Of a stretch of DNA of 64,000 nt, positions 18,539 through 27,079 are shown one piece after another. Position 1 is the first letter of the stretch. Every line of letters starts with the position of its first letter. A program made the position numbers and the translations under genes. The stretch covers positions 372,001 through 436,000 of the forward strand of contig NZ_CALPBY010000001.1 in assembly GCF_943181405.1 (NCBI RefSeq), read 5' to 3'. Source of the stretch: Cellulosimicrobium sp. Marseille-Q4280. Its GTDB lineage: Bacteria; Actinomycetota; Actinomycetes; Actinomycetales; Cellulomonadaceae. A model generated the notes under the pieces. It did not search any database, had not been told where the DNA came from, and was given only the letters and a program-made list of their open reading frames with translations.

Positions 18539-19225
18539 CTACCTCGGCCGACGCGTGCCGAGCGTCGGCGCGAGCACCCACAGCGCGACCGCCGCGAGCA
18601 CGTGCCACACGGCGTGGCCCTGCAGCGTGACGCCCAGCGGCCCGTCGGTGTCGCACAGCGGCCAGCCGGCGCGGGTCAGCGTCCCGATCGTCCCGCCCAG
18701 GGCGAGGAGCACGAGGGCGGTGACCGTGCGCCGTCGGACGGCAGGTCGGCGCCTCGCCCGCACGACGCTCGCTGCCACCGCGAGCACCGCCACGACCACC
18801 TGCGCCGCGGTCGATGCCGGGACGCTCACCGCGGCGAGCGCGACGCCGGCGAGCGTCGGCGCGAGCCACCACCACGTGCGCATCCGGCGTCCGGTGAGGT
18901 CGGCGACGGCGTCCGCCGCGACGAGTGCGAGCGTGCCGAGCAGCGGCGGGTCGTGCGCCACGGGGTTCCACGACGGCGACGGCCCGTGCTGGACGACCGA
19001 GCCGACGCCGATCAGGACGACCAGCACGCCGAAGGTGAGCCGCACGTGTCGGGCGGCCGCGTCGTCGGGCACGGGAGGCGTGGTGCTGCCCGACCGCGCG
19101 TGGCGGCGGGCGCGGACCGTCGCCCCGACGACCGCCGCTCCCGCGACGACGAACGCGAGGCTCGTCCACGTGCTGAGCGGCTCGGCCCACGGCGTCCCGC
19201 CGGCGAGCTCGCACGCTCTGTCCAT
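18539..19225 (-). CDS. Ceramidase-family-like membrane protein
   Basis: A 228-residue integral-membrane protein with about seven hydrophobic segments. The N-terminal MDRACELAGGTPWAEPLSTWTSLAFVVAG matches the CE...WAEP..t.tnlaF start of bacterial alkaline ceramidase-like (CREST superfamily) proteins. VGSVVQHGPSPSW stands at the position of the GS..fH motif, and GHAVWHVLAA supplies the C-terminal histidines. The middle Ser/His metal-site motif is degenerate (QHGP rather than FHT), so activity is uncertain. ATG 19225 was chosen because further upstream the frame runs into intergenic 21-bp repeats. It is convergent with the Fic gene. Confidence 0.75.
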   Translation of the reverse strand: MDRACELAGGTPWAEPLSTWTSLAFVVAGAAVVGATVRARRHARSGSTTPPVPDDAAARHVRLTFGVLVVLIGVGSVVQHGPSPSWNPVAHDPPLLGTLALVAADAVADLTGRRMRTWWWLAPTLAGVALAAVSVPASTAAQVVVAVLAVAASVVRARRRPAVRRRTVTALVLLALGGTIGTLTRAGWPLCDTDGPLGVTLQGHAVWHVLAAVALWVLAPTLGTRRPR

Positions 19226-19264
19226 GCTGCCTCCCCGCGAGCCTCGACTCCACACCAGCGCACC

Positions 19265-19348
19265 ACCTCGCGCAACCGGGGTATCACCTCGCGCAACCGG
19301 GGTACTACCTCGCGCACCCGGGGTGCTGCTTCGCCGGAACTCGGTACT
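19265..19348. repeat. 21-bp tandem repeat, three good copies and one degenerate
   Basis: Units at 19265-19285, 19286-19306 and 19307-19327 share the core ACCTCGCGCAACCGGGGT. A fourth unit at 19328-19348 is diverged. The array sits between the ceramidase-like gene and the divergent GntR operon and contains no gene. Confidence 0.85.
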
Positions 19349-19383
19349 CCCTGGCAATGAGGGTTGCGCCGCGAGGTGGGTCT

Positions 19384-19411
19384 GTGGTTCATTAGTCAAG
19401 TAATGAACCAC
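19384..19411. promoter_or_regulatory. 28-bp GntR operator
   Basis: GTGGTTCATTA (19384-19394) and TAATGAACCAC (19401-19411) are perfect 11-bp inverted arms around a 6-bp centre. The site ends 31 bp before the YtrA-like GntR start and is much AT-richer than its flanks. Autoregulation by the adjacent GntR protein is the simplest reading. Confidence 0.75.
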
Positions 19412-19442
19412 TGAACACGCGAACCGGGAGAGGATGGGCGCC

Positions 19443-19844
19443 ATGTTCGACGGTCCGGAACCCATCTACCTCCAGATCGCCCAGATGATCCGGGCGCAGG
19501 TCCTCGCGGGCGAGACGGCAGAGGAGGAGCAGGTCATGTCGACGACGGAGTTCGCGACGACGTTCCGCATCAACCCTGCGACCGCGGCCAAGGCGTTCGC
19601 GCTGCTCGTCGACGAGGGCGTGCTCTACAAGAGGCGGGGGCTCGGCATGTTCGTCGCCCCCGGGGCGCGCGACCGCCTGCTGCAGAGCCACCGCGAGAGC
19701 TTCTTCGCCGAGGTCCTCGACCCGGCCCTGGTCCAGGCCGACCTGCTCGACATCCCCACGGCCGAGATCGTGGCCCACGTCCTCGGCCGCCCGCGCCGCG
19801 ACGACGGCCCTTCCGACCACCCGACCCACGACACCCCGAGGTGA
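19443..19844 (+). CDS. YtrA-type GntR transcriptional regulator
   Basis: A 133-residue regulator with a GntR winged helix (PIYLQIAQMIRAQVLAGE, then EFATTFRINPATAAKAFALLVDEGVLYKRRGLGMFV) and only a short helical tail. That is the YtrA subfamily, whose members repress ABC transporter genes in the same operon. ATG 19443 was chosen over ATG 19434 because GAGAGG lies 9 bp before it; the earlier ATG directly abuts that sequence. It is followed after 4 bp by the ABC ATPase. The 28-bp operator upstream supports autorepression of the whole operon, with an unknown inducer, often a cell-envelope antibiotic in this subfamily. Confidence 0.9.
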   Translation: MFDGPEPIYLQIAQMIRAQVLAGETAEEEQVMSTTEFATTFRINPATAAKAFALLVDEGVLYKRRGLGMFVAPGARDRLLQSHRESFFAEVLDPALVQADLLDIPTAEIVAHVLGRPRRDDGPSDHPTHDTPR

Positions 19845-19848
19845 CCCC

Positions 19849-20808
19849 GTGACCGCCCGGCCCAGCTCCACCCCGAGCGCCGCCCCGACCGTCCCCGAGC
19901 CCTTCGGCGTCGAGCTGCGCGACGTCGTCGTCCGCTACGGGCGGTCCGACGACCTCGCGCTCGACGGTGCCACCCTGACGATCCGGCCCGGGACGATCAC
20001 CGGCCTGCTCGGCCGCAACGGCGCCGGCAAGACGACGCTCGCCGCGCTCCTCGCCGCGTTCCGCCGGCCGACCTCGGGCAGCGTGCGCCTCGGGTCCGAC
20101 GCCGAGCTCGAGGACCCGTTCGAGAACCCCTGGACCACCATGCACACCCAGCTCGTCCGCGAGAGCGGCGACGTGTGGGGCGACAGCAAGGCGAAGGACA
20201 CGCTCGACTACTACGCCGCGCTCCGACCGCACTGGGACGCGGACCTCGCCGGCCGGCTCCTCGACGAGTTCGAGATCTCGCCCCGCAAGCACCCGGACCA
20301 GATGTCGCGGGGCAAGCGCTCGGCCCTCGGCGCGGTGATCGGCCTCGCGTCGCGCGCACCGCTGACGATCTTCGACGAGGTCTACCTCGGCATGGACGCC
20401 CCGAGCCGGTACGCGTTCTACGACGCGCTCCTCGCGGACTACGCCGAGCACCCGCGCACGATCGTCCTCTCGAGCCACCTGATCGACGAGGTCGAGCGGC
20501 TCTTCGAGGACGTCGTCGTCATCGACCGCGGGAAGGTGCTGCTCGCCGAGCCCGCCGAGGACGTCCGCGGGCGGGGCGTCAGCCTCACAGGTCCCACCGA
20601 GCTCGTCGACCGGTTCGTCGACGGGCGCGAGGTGCTCGCCCGGCAGCGCCTCGGCGGCACCGCCCAGGTCACGCTCTTCGGCACGTTCGGCGCCGACGAG
20701 CGGGCGGCGGCGACGGGGGCCGGCCTCGAGGTCGGGAGCGTGCCCGTGCAGGACCTGTTCGTCCACCTGACCCGACGACCCGGGTCCGACCGGGAGGAGG
20801 CACGATGA
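19849..20808 (+). CDS. ABC exporter ATPase (YtrB-like)
   Basis: A 319-residue ATP-binding protein with Walker A GRNGAGKTT (about 52-60) and Walker B with D-loop LTIFDEVYLGMD. The signature MSRGKRSALG replaces the canonical LSGGQ, as is typical of YtrB-like and related ATPases that pair with YtrA regulators. The tail after residue 240 (GPTELVDRFVDGREVL) is a regulatory extension. The GTG at 19849 lies 4 bp after the regulator's stop, and the stop overlaps the next start (ATGA). It probably energises the membrane protein encoded next. Confidence 0.88.
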   Translation: MTARPSSTPSAAPTVPEPFGVELRDVVVRYGRSDDLALDGATLTIRPGTITGLLGRNGAGKTTLAALLAAFRRPTSGSVRLGSDAELEDPFENPWTTMHTQLVRESGDVWGDSKAKDTLDYYAALRPHWDADLAGRLLDEFEISPRKHPDQMSRGKRSALGAVIGLASRAPLTIFDEVYLGMDAPSRYAFYDALLADYAEHPRTIVLSSHLIDEVERLFEDVVVIDRGKVLLAEPAEDVRGRGVSLTGPTELVDRFVDGREVLARQRLGGTAQVTLFGTFGADERAAATGAGLEVGSVPVQDLFVHLTRRPGSDREEAR

Positions 20809-21617
20809 GCACCGAGACCCACCCGGCGCCCTCGGCGGACCGCGCGGCGGAGCGCGCCGCCCTGGTCGCCGCGGCGCACCGTCGCGGCGTCCGCGCGACG
20901 GCCGAGTACGCCGTCGGCGCGACGTGGGTCATCGGCCTGTGGTTCTGGGTGATCGCCCTCCTCATCGGCGGCATCATCCTGTTCGTCATGCAGCGCGCCG
21001 GCGACGTGGAGATCACGGCGGTCGGTGGCCCGGCGGAGTCGGCGCCCTACTTCCTGCTCGTCATGGGGATCGTCATGCCGCTGGCGATGATCGCGCTGCA
21101 CGTCGCGGCGGGCGGGACCCGTCGGTCGTTCCTCCACGGCCTCGTCGTCTCCGGCGTCGTGATCGGCGCGACCTTCGGCCTCGCGGCCGCCGCGGTCGCG
21201 TGGGTCACGTGGTGGGCGGCGGACCGGTACGGCTGGCCGACCGAGCCGGAGATCGACCGTCTCTACACCGACGGCTCGCAGCTCGGGCTGGTCTTCCTCG
21301 TGCAGTCCGTGTTCTGCGCGGTCTACTTCCTCGTGGGGGCCGTCGTGGCGCTGGGCTACTACCGGGCGGGGTTCTGGCGCGGCACCGGCGTCGCGCTCCT
21401 CTCGCTCGTCCCGCTCGCGGTCGCCGAGCTCACCCTGCAGTCGGGCTGGTTCGGCCGGGCGCTGGCCAGCGCGGTCGGCCTGCCCGTGCTCCCCGTGTGG
21501 GGTGCTGCGCTCGGCGGCCTCGCGGCCGTCGCGCTCGCTGCGCTCCTTCTCCGCGCCGTCCTGCGGGACGTCGCCATCCGGCCTGTCGAGTTCGCCCGGA
21601 GCGTCACGACGGGCTGA
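20805..21617 (+). CDS. ABC exporter membrane subunit, uncharacterised
   Basis: A 270-residue protein with about six hydrophobic segments, coupled by an ATGA overlap to the YtrB-like ATPase. No named domain is recognised. A first helix pair (WVIGLWFWVIALLIGGIILFVM and YFLLVMGIVMPLAMIALHVAAGG) is followed by RRSFLHGLVVSGVVIGATF, a pattern common in small ABC-2-like permeases next to YtrA regulators. Context makes it the transmembrane partner of the ATPase, and the substrate is unknown. Confidence 0.8.
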   Translation: MSTETHPAPSADRAAERAALVAAAHRRGVRATAEYAVGATWVIGLWFWVIALLIGGIILFVMQRAGDVEITAVGGPAESAPYFLLVMGIVMPLAMIALHVAAGGTRRSFLHGLVVSGVVIGATFGLAAAAVAWVTWWAADRYGWPTEPEIDRLYTDGSQLGLVFLVQSVFCAVYFLVGAVVALGYYRAGFWRGTGVALLSLVPLAVAELTLQSGWFGRALASAVGLPVLPVWGAALGGLAAVALAALLLRAVLRDVAIRPVEFARSVTTG

Positions 21618-21705
21618 ACCGCACTCCCGGCACAAACCGAGCACGACCTCGTCCGACGGCGCTCCCGCCGCTCGGCGGGTCCCGCACACCCTCCCGGAGG
21701 TTCGC

Positions 21706-22851
21706 ATGACCACCGCACCACGCCCGGCGGCCGCTGCCGCCACGGCGGTCGCCACGGCCGCCGCCACGAGCTCGCCCGACGCCGTCGCCCCCGTCATCGA
21801 GGTCCGGCACCTGCGCAAGACGTACCCGGGCCCGAAGGGCTCGGCCGCGCGCAAGGTCGCCGTCGAGGACGTGAGCTTCTCCGTCGCGCCGGGGGAGATC
21901 TTCGGCATCCTCGGCCCGAACGGGGCCGGCAAGACCACCACCGTCGAGTGCCTCGCCGGCCTGCGCGAGGCCGACGGCGGCTCCGTACGCGTCTTCGGCG
22001 TCGACCCGCAGACCCACCCGGAGCGGGTCCGCGACGCCCTCGGGATCCAGCTCCAGGAGTCGGCGCTCAACGAGAGGATCACCGTCGCCGAGGCGATGCG
22101 CCTCTTCGCGTCGTTCTACGAGGCGCCCGCCGACGCCGACGAGCTGCTCGAGCTGCTCGAGCTCGCGGAGCACCGCGGCGTCGCGTACGCGAAGCTGTCG
22201 GGCGGTCAGAAGCAGCGACTGTCGATCGCGCTCGCGCTCGTGGGCAACCCGCGCGTCGCGATCCTCGACGAGCTGACGACCGGTCTCGACCCGCAGGCCC
22301 GGCGCACCACCTGGGACCTCGTGGAGCGCGTGCGCGCCCGTGGCGTGACGGTTCTTCTCGTCACGCACTTCATGGACGAGGCGGAGCGCCTGTGCGACCG
22401 GCTCGTCGTCATCGACCGCGGACGCGTCGTCGCCTCGGGGAGCCCGGCCGAGCTGATCGACGCGCTCGACGACTCGCGGACGATGCGGCTCCGCGTCCCG
22501 GCCGTCGACCACGACGTCACGCTGCACACGCTCGCCGGTCTCGCCGACGTCGAGCGCATCGAGGTGGTCGACGCCGTGCGCCCGGCAGACCGCGAGATCG
22601 AGGTGCGCGGGTCGCGCCGGGTGCTGCCCGCCGTCGTCCTCGCGCTCGCCGAGCACGACATCGTGCCCGACGACGTCCGCACCCTCTCCCGGTCCCTCGA
22701 GGACGTCTTCGTGGCCGTGACCGGCCGCACGTACGACCCCACCGCGGCCGCCACCCCCGCCACGGCTGCGGCCCCCACCGCTGCTGCCCTCACCGCCGAC
22801 CCCGCGGCCACGACCGCCGTCGGTGCCCACCGCGAAGGAGCCTCCCGATGA
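21706..22851 (+). CDS. ABC-2 type exporter ATPase
   Basis: A 381-residue ATP-binding protein with Walker A GPNGAGKTT, signature LSGGQKQR and Walker B VAILDELTTGLDPQ, the drug/antibiotic exporter (DRA) subclass. The first 30 and the last 40 residues are Ala/Thr/Pro-rich low-complexity tails, unusually long. ATG 21706 has a GGAGG site. It follows the first ABC pair after 88 bp and overlaps its permease gene (ATGA). It may be read from the same GntR-controlled promoter. Confidence 0.92.
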   Translation: MTTAPRPAAAAATAVATAAATSSPDAVAPVIEVRHLRKTYPGPKGSAARKVAVEDVSFSVAPGEIFGILGPNGAGKTTTVECLAGLREADGGSVRVFGVDPQTHPERVRDALGIQLQESALNERITVAEAMRLFASFYEAPADADELLELLELAEHRGVAYAKLSGGQKQRLSIALALVGNPRVAILDELTTGLDPQARRTTWDLVERVRARGVTVLLVTHFMDEAERLCDRLVVIDRGRVVASGSPAELIDALDDSRTMRLRVPAVDHDVTLHTLAGLADVERIEVVDAVRPADREIEVRGSRRVLPAVVLALAEHDIVPDDVRTLSRSLEDVFVAVTGRTYDPTAAATPATAAAPTAAALTADPAATTAVGAHREGASR

Positions 22852-23654
22852 CCACCGCGACCCTCTCCCCGTCGTTGCCGACGACCCGCGTTGCCGGGTG
22901 GCGCGGCTTCGGCACCCTCCTGACGACCGAGGCGCGGCTCTGGCTGCGCGACCCCGGGAGCGTGTTCTTCTCGCTCGCGTTCCCGACCGTCCTGCTCGTG
23001 GGCGTGGGCTTCGCGATCCCCGGCATGCGCGAGCCGATCGAGGGGATGGGCGCGCCGTGGGACGGCCTCACGGCGATCGCGACTTACGTCCCGGTGGTGC
23101 TCGCCGCGGCGGTCGCGACACCCGCCCTCACGACGATGCCCGTCTACTTCGCGACCTTCCGCGAGAAGGGCCTGCTGCGACGGCTGTCCACGACGCCCAT
23201 GCGCCCGCAGGGCATCGTCGTCGCGCACCTCGTCATCAACCTCGTCGCGATCTTCGCCGCGGCCGCGGTCTCGCTCGTCGTCTGCCAGCTCGTGTTCGGC
23301 CTGGCCGCGCCCCGCCAGCTCGGGACGGTCCTGCTGGCCTTCCTGCTCACCGTCCTGTCGATGCTGTCGCTCGGGACGCTCGTGGCGGCGCGGGCGCCCA
23401 AGGCGAGCACCGCCTCGGCGGTCGGCACGCTGATCTACTTCCCGATGCTGTTCCTGTCGGGGATGTGGACGCCGGGCCCGATCATGCCCGACGCCCTGCG
23501 CGAGGTCGGGCAGTACACACCCCTCGGGGCGGCGTCCCAGGCGCTGACCGAGGGCTGGTTCGCGGACGGGTTCCCCACGCTGCAGATCGTCGTCATGGCG
23601 GTGTGGACCGCCGTCCTGCTCCCGCTGGCGATCAAGTTCTTCCGCTGGACGTGA
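22848..23654 (+). CDS. ABC-2 type exporter permease
   Basis: A 268-residue six-helix membrane protein of the ABC-2 family. Typical features are TTEARLWLRDPGSVFFSLAFPTVLLV at the N-terminus, FREKGLLRRLSTTPMRP in the cytoplasmic coupling region, and a last half with YFPMLFLSGMWTP and VGQYTPLGAASQAL. It pairs with the ATPase whose stop overlaps its ATG. Such exporters often move antibiotics, lipids or cell-wall precursors, and no substrate can be named. A long hairpin ends the operon. Confidence 0.92.
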   Translation: MTTATLSPSLPTTRVAGWRGFGTLLTTEARLWLRDPGSVFFSLAFPTVLLVGVGFAIPGMREPIEGMGAPWDGLTAIATYVPVVLAAAVATPALTTMPVYFATFREKGLLRRLSTTPMRPQGIVVAHLVINLVAIFAAAAVSLVVCQLVFGLAAPRQLGTVLLAFLLTVLSMLSLGTLVAARAPKASTASAVGTLIYFPMLFLSGMWTPGPIMPDALREVGQYTPLGAASQALTEGWFADGFPTLQIVVMAVWTAVLLPLAIKFFRWT

Positions 23655-23667
23655 CGATCGCGCGGCG

Positions 23668-23730
23668 TGCCGAACCCCGGGTTGTGTCCCGATCCACGAG
23701 CTGATCGGGACACAACCCGGGGTTTCGGCA
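23668..23730 (+). terminator. Long bulged terminator hairpin
   Basis: Arms of about 27 bases (23668-23694 and 23703-23730) pair perfectly except for one unpaired A in the right arm, around an 8-nt loop. The stem begins TGCCGAA and its right arm ends TTTCGGCA. It lies 14 bp after the ABC exporter operon. No T-tract follows. Confidence 0.8.
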
Positions 23731-23786
23731 CCGCGATCGGCCGCCCTCGGGCGGCGAGCGCCGCCGGCCGTGCCTAGCGTGGCGGC

Positions 23787-24521
23787 ATGCGGCCCTTCCT
23801 GCTCCTCGCGTCCCGGGCCGAGGACGTCGCCGCCGACGGCGAGCACGACGCCGTGCTCCGCTTCTCGGGCCTGCGCCCGGGCGAGCTGCACCGTGTGCGC
23901 ATGGAGGCGGGGCCGCTCCCACCGCTCGACCTCGACGACTACTCGGGCGTGATCGTCGGCGGCAGCCCGTTCGACTCGTCGAGGCCGGAGACCGAGAAGT
24001 CCGCCGTCCAGCGCCGCGTCGAGCGCGAGCTCGCGCCGCTGCTCGACGAGATCGTCGACCGGGACGTCCCGTTCCTCGGCGCGTGCTACGGCGTCGGGAC
24101 GCTCGGGATGCACCAGGGCGCGGTCCTCGACGACACGTTCGCCGAGCCGATCTCGCCGGTGACGGTCCGGCTGACGCCCGAGGGCCGTGCCGACCCGTTG
24201 CTCGCCGACCTGCCGGACGCGTTCGAGGCGTACGTCGGGCACAAGGAGGCCGTGCGGGAGCTGCCGCCGCACGCGGTGCTGCTCGCGTCGTCGGACACGT
24301 GCCCCGTGCAGATGTTCCGCATCAAGGAGAACCTCTACGCGACGCAGTTCCACCCCGAGCTCGACCTCGACGGCATCCTCACGCGCATCGGCGTGTACCA
24401 GGGCTACGGCTACTTCCCGCCGGGTGCCGCCGGAGAGGTCGAGGCGGTGGTGCGGCGCGGCGACGTCCGGTTCCCGGGGCGGATCCTCGCGTCCTTCGTG
24501 CGGCGGTACGCCCGGGACTGA
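23787..24521 (+). CDS. Class I glutamine amidotransferase-like protein
   Basis: A 244-residue protein with the GATase class I fold. The nucleophile elbow GACYGVG places the active cysteine at residue 100, and FHPELD supplies the histidine and glutamate. VGGSPFDSS forms the oxyanion region. No synthase domain is attached, so it belongs to the stand-alone group that includes GMP-synthase-like and gamma-glutamyl-cleaving proteins. ATG 23787 stands 6 bp after a TAGCGT -10-like hexamer (23775-23780), so it is probably leaderless. It is monocistronic and convergent with the TSUP gene. Confidence 0.88.
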   Translation: MRPFLLLASRAEDVAADGEHDAVLRFSGLRPGELHRVRMEAGPLPPLDLDDYSGVIVGGSPFDSSRPETEKSAVQRRVERELAPLLDEIVDRDVPFLGACYGVGTLGMHQGAVLDDTFAEPISPVTVRLTPEGRADPLLADLPDAFEAYVGHKEAVRELPPHAVLLASSDTCPVQMFRIKENLYATQFHPELDLDGILTRIGVYQGYGYFPPGAAGEVEAVVRRGDVRFPGRILASFVRRYARD

Positions 24522-24557
24522 GCCGGCGTCGAGCGGGGTCGTGGCGACCCGCGGTGG

Positions 24558-25508
24558 TCAGCGCCCGGTGGGCTGCTCCGCGCCCGCGAGCGCGTCGGTA
24601 CCGACGGCGTCGTCGGCGAGCGCCTCGGCCTCCGTCGCGAGGGCCTTCGCGCGGCGGTGCTCGCGGACCGACCAGGCGACGGCCGCGGCCCAGACGACGG
24701 CGACGAGGCCGAGGACGACGCCCTGGACCGCGCCGCTCGCGTCCACCCAGTCGGAGCGCAGGAGCGTGCGGACGTTCGTCAGGACGATGACGCCGCCGAC
24801 GGCCGACCCGAGGATGCGCGGCGGCAGGTGCCGCACGAGCCAGGCGGCGATCGGCGCGGCGACGAGACCGCCGAGCAGCAGGGCGAGCACCCAGGTGAGG
24901 TCGATGCCCTGCGTGCCGAGCGAGAGGAGGAAGCCGAGCGACGCGGCGACGGCGACGAGGAACTCGCTCGTGTCGATCGAGCCGATGACCTTGCGGGGCT
25001 CGATGCGCCCCGAGGCGAGCAGCGCGGGCGTCCCGACCGGGCCCCAGCCACCACCGCCCGTCGCGTCGACGAAGCCGGCGACCAGCCCGAGCGGACCGAG
25101 GAAGCGCTTGCGCAGCGGCAGGCCCAGACGGCCCGTGGGCAGCCCGGCGACGGTGAACCGCGTGAGCACGTAGAGCCCGAGCGCGAGGAGGAGCAGCGAC
25201 ATCACCGGGGCGGCGACGTCGGTGGAGAGGCTCGAGAGGAACGTGGCCCCGGCGAACGCGCCGACCGCGCCGGGAACGCCGATGCGCAGCACGACCTTCC
25301 AGTCGACGTTCCCGAAGCGCCAGTGCGCGGCGCCCGAGGCGAGCGTCGTGCCGATCTCGGCGAGGTGGATCGTCGCCGAGGCGGCGGCCGGGTTGGTCCC
25401 GATGGCGAGGAGGAGGGTCGTGGACGTCACGCCGTAGGCCATGCCGAGGCTGCCGTCGACGAGCTGCGCGCCGAGGCCCACGAGGGCGAGCAGGATGAGG
25501 GTCCGCAC
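24558..25508 (-). CDS. TSUP family membrane permease
   Basis: A 316-residue eight-helix permease. The repeated signatures are QLVDGSLGMAYGVTSTTLLL and FVDATGGGGWGPVGTPALL, close to the sulfate/sulfite-type TSUP proteins that take part in cysteine or sulfur metabolism. The last 40 residues are charged and cytoplasmic. The GTG at 25508 has a GGAGGA site. An Rrf2-family regulator precedes it on the same strand by 176 bp. Rrf2 proteins such as CymR control sulfur genes, so a sulfur-compound role is plausible but not shown. Confidence 0.88.
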   Translation of the reverse strand: MRTLILLALVGLGAQLVDGSLGMAYGVTSTTLLLAIGTNPAAASATIHLAEIGTTLASGAAHWRFGNVDWKVVLRIGVPGAVGAFAGATFLSSLSTDVAAPVMSLLLLALGLYVLTRFTVAGLPTGRLGLPLRKRFLGPLGLVAGFVDATGGGGWGPVGTPALLASGRIEPRKVIGSIDTSEFLVAVAASLGFLLSLGTQGIDLTWVLALLLGGLVAAPIAAWLVRHLPPRILGSAVGGVIVLTNVRTLLRSDWVDASGAVQGVVLGLVAVVWAAAVAWSVREHRRAKALATEAEALADDAVGTDALAGAEQPTGR

Positions 25509-25631
25509 CGCAGTCCTCCGTGGTCGGTCGGCCGGGCAGCGCCCGAGGTCTCCGACAAGGTTGACCGAGGAGGTCCAGTATGTGAAGCGCCGACCACATC
25601 GTGGGCGAGTGTTAACGGGTCGTCCGGGGCG

Positions 25632-25676
25632 GTGCCGTCGGTGCCGTCAGTGCCGTCAGTGCCGTCAGCGCCGCGG
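25632..25676. repeat. 9-bp tandem repeat
   Basis: Four copies of GTGCCGTCA/G run from 25632 to 25667 and are followed by a degenerate fifth. They lie between the Rrf2 stop (25685) and the TSUP start and are not coding. Confidence 0.85.
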
Positions 25677-25684
25677 GTGTCGTG

Positions 25685-26143
25685 TCACGGGTTCTCCCAC
25701 GCGTCGGCGCGCGCCGCGAGAGCGTGGACGCCGTCGGGCAGGTCGCGGCGCACGACGTCCGCGATCGTGACGCGGTCGAGGACGTCGCGCACGCTCGCGC
25801 GCAGCGCCACCCAGACCTCCAGCAGCGCCGCTGCCGACCCCTCGTACTCGAGGCTCGGCGGACGCTCGTCGCGCACGGTGACGAGCGGGCCGTCGACGGC
25901 GCGGAACACGTCGGCGAGCGTGACCTCCGTCGCGGGCCGGGCGAGCCGGTGCCCGCCCGAACGACCGCGGACGCTCGCGACGATGCCGGCGCGTCGCAGG
26001 TCGCCGAGGATCCGTTCGAGGAAGCTCACGGGCAGGCCCTGACCGGCCGCGAGGTCCTCCGCCCGCACGGGGTCGCCGTGCGGGGACGCCGCGAGCTCGG
26101 CGCACGCCCGCACCGCATAGTCTGCCTTCGCCGAGACACGCAT
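25685..26143 (-). CDS. Rrf2-family transcriptional regulator
   Basis: A 152-residue Rrf2-type winged helix that starts MRVSAKADYAVRACAELAA, with the recognition segment LPVSFLERILGDLRRAGIVASVRGRSGGHRLARP. The three conserved cysteines that bind the Fe-S cluster in IscR/NsrR are absent, so it belongs to the cluster-free group (CymR-like). ATG 26143 follows a short spacer. It is divergent from rsbQ and upstream of a TSUP permease in the same direction, which is its most likely target. Confidence 0.9.
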   Translation of the reverse strand: MRVSAKADYAVRACAELAASPHGDPVRAEDLAAGQGLPVSFLERILGDLRRAGIVASVRGRSGGHRLARPATEVTLADVFRAVDGPLVTVRDERPPSLEYEGSAAALLEVWVALRASVRDVLDRVTIADVVRRDLPDGVHALAARADAWENP

Positions 26144-26278
26144 GAGGCCATTGTGCCGTGGGTCGCACCGCTCCCGGGCGGGCGCGACGACGACCTGCCG
26201 GTCCGCCACGGTCCGCGATCCGATCTCACCCGGTCGGGCCGCTGCTCCGGGGCCCGTGGACGGCCTACGCTGTGACCC

Positions 26279-27079
26279 GTGGACGTGCGTGAACGCAACA
26301 ACGTGCGGGTCGTGGGCACGCCGGGCGCGCCCACGATCGTGTTCGCGCACGGGTTCGGGTGCGACCAGTCGATGTGGCGCTTCGTCGCCCCGGTCTTCGC
26401 CGCGGACCACCGCGTGGTCCTCTTCGACCACTCGGGCTGCGGCGCGGCGCACCCGACCTCCTTCGACCCCGTGCGGCACGCCGACCTGAGGGGGTACGCG
26501 GCCGACGTCGTCGAGGTCGTCGAGGCCGTCGCGGACGAGCCGGTGATCTTCGTCGGCCACTCGGTGAGCTCGATCATCGGGCTGCTCGCCGCGGCCGACC
26601 GACCGGACCTGTTCGACCGTCTCGTGCTCGTCGGCCCGAGTCCTCGCTACATCGATGACGAGGGCTACCGCGGCGGTTTCAGCGCCGCCGAGATCGACGA
26701 GCTGCTCGAGACGATGGACGCGAACTACCTCGACTGGACCCAGGCGATGGCACCGGTCATCGTGGGCAACCCGGACCGTCCGGCGCTCGGCGACGAGCTC
26801 GCGGAGGTGTTCCGCCGCAACGACCCGGCCGTCGCACGCCAGTTCGCCCGCGTGACGTTCCTCGGCGACAACCGCGCGGACCTCGCGCGGGTGCGCACGC
26901 GCAGCCTCGTCGTGCAGAGCCGTGAGGACGCCATCGCGCCGCCGGAGGTCGGGCGCTACGTGCACGAGCACCTGCCGGGGAGCGACCTCGTCGTCATCGA
27001 CGCCGTCGGCCACTGCCCGAACCTCTCGCACCCGACCGCGCTCGTGGGCGCGATGCGGGACTGGCTCGGGACACCCTGA
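26279..27079 (+). CDS. rsbQ: RsbQ-like alpha/beta hydrolase
   Basis: A 266-residue alpha/beta hydrolase of the RsbQ/KAI2-like group. The predicted triad is Ser95 (GHSVSS), Asp217 (SREDAI) and His245 (GHCPNLSHP), nearly the same numbering as in Bacillus subtilis RsbQ. The N-terminus ERNNVRVVGTPGAPTIVFAHGFGCDQSMWR matches as well. In Bacillus RsbQ is needed to activate the PAS-domain phosphatase RsbP under energy stress. Here the next gene, overlapping by 1 bp (TGATG), is such a phosphatase, which makes the assignment strong. GTG 26279 lies 7 bp after TACGCT (26266-26271), suggesting a leaderless transcript. Confidence 0.88.
   Translation: MDVRERNNVRVVGTPGAPTIVFAHGFGCDQSMWRFVAPVFAADHRVVLFDHSGCGAAHPTSFDPVRHADLRGYAADVVEVVEAVADEPVIFVGHSVSSIIGLLAAADRPDLFDRLVLVGPSPRYIDDEGYRGGFSAAEIDELLETMDANYLDWTQAMAPVIVGNPDRPALGDELAEVFRRNDPAVARQFARVTFLGDNRADLARVRTRSLVVQSREDAIAPPEVGRYVHEHLPGSDLVVIDAVGHCPNLSHPTALVGAMRDWLGTP

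Noticed and set aside
19226-19465. N-terminal extension of the ceramidase-like protein through the 21-bp repeats
   Set aside because: The frame is open and gives a seven-residue repeat, but the family N-terminus begins at the ATG at 19225, and the extension would run through the GntR operator and past the GntR start.
24657-26042. A 461-codon plus-strand frame over the TSUP and Rrf2 genes
   Set aside because: Antisense to two recognisable genes and composed of charged low-complexity sequence.
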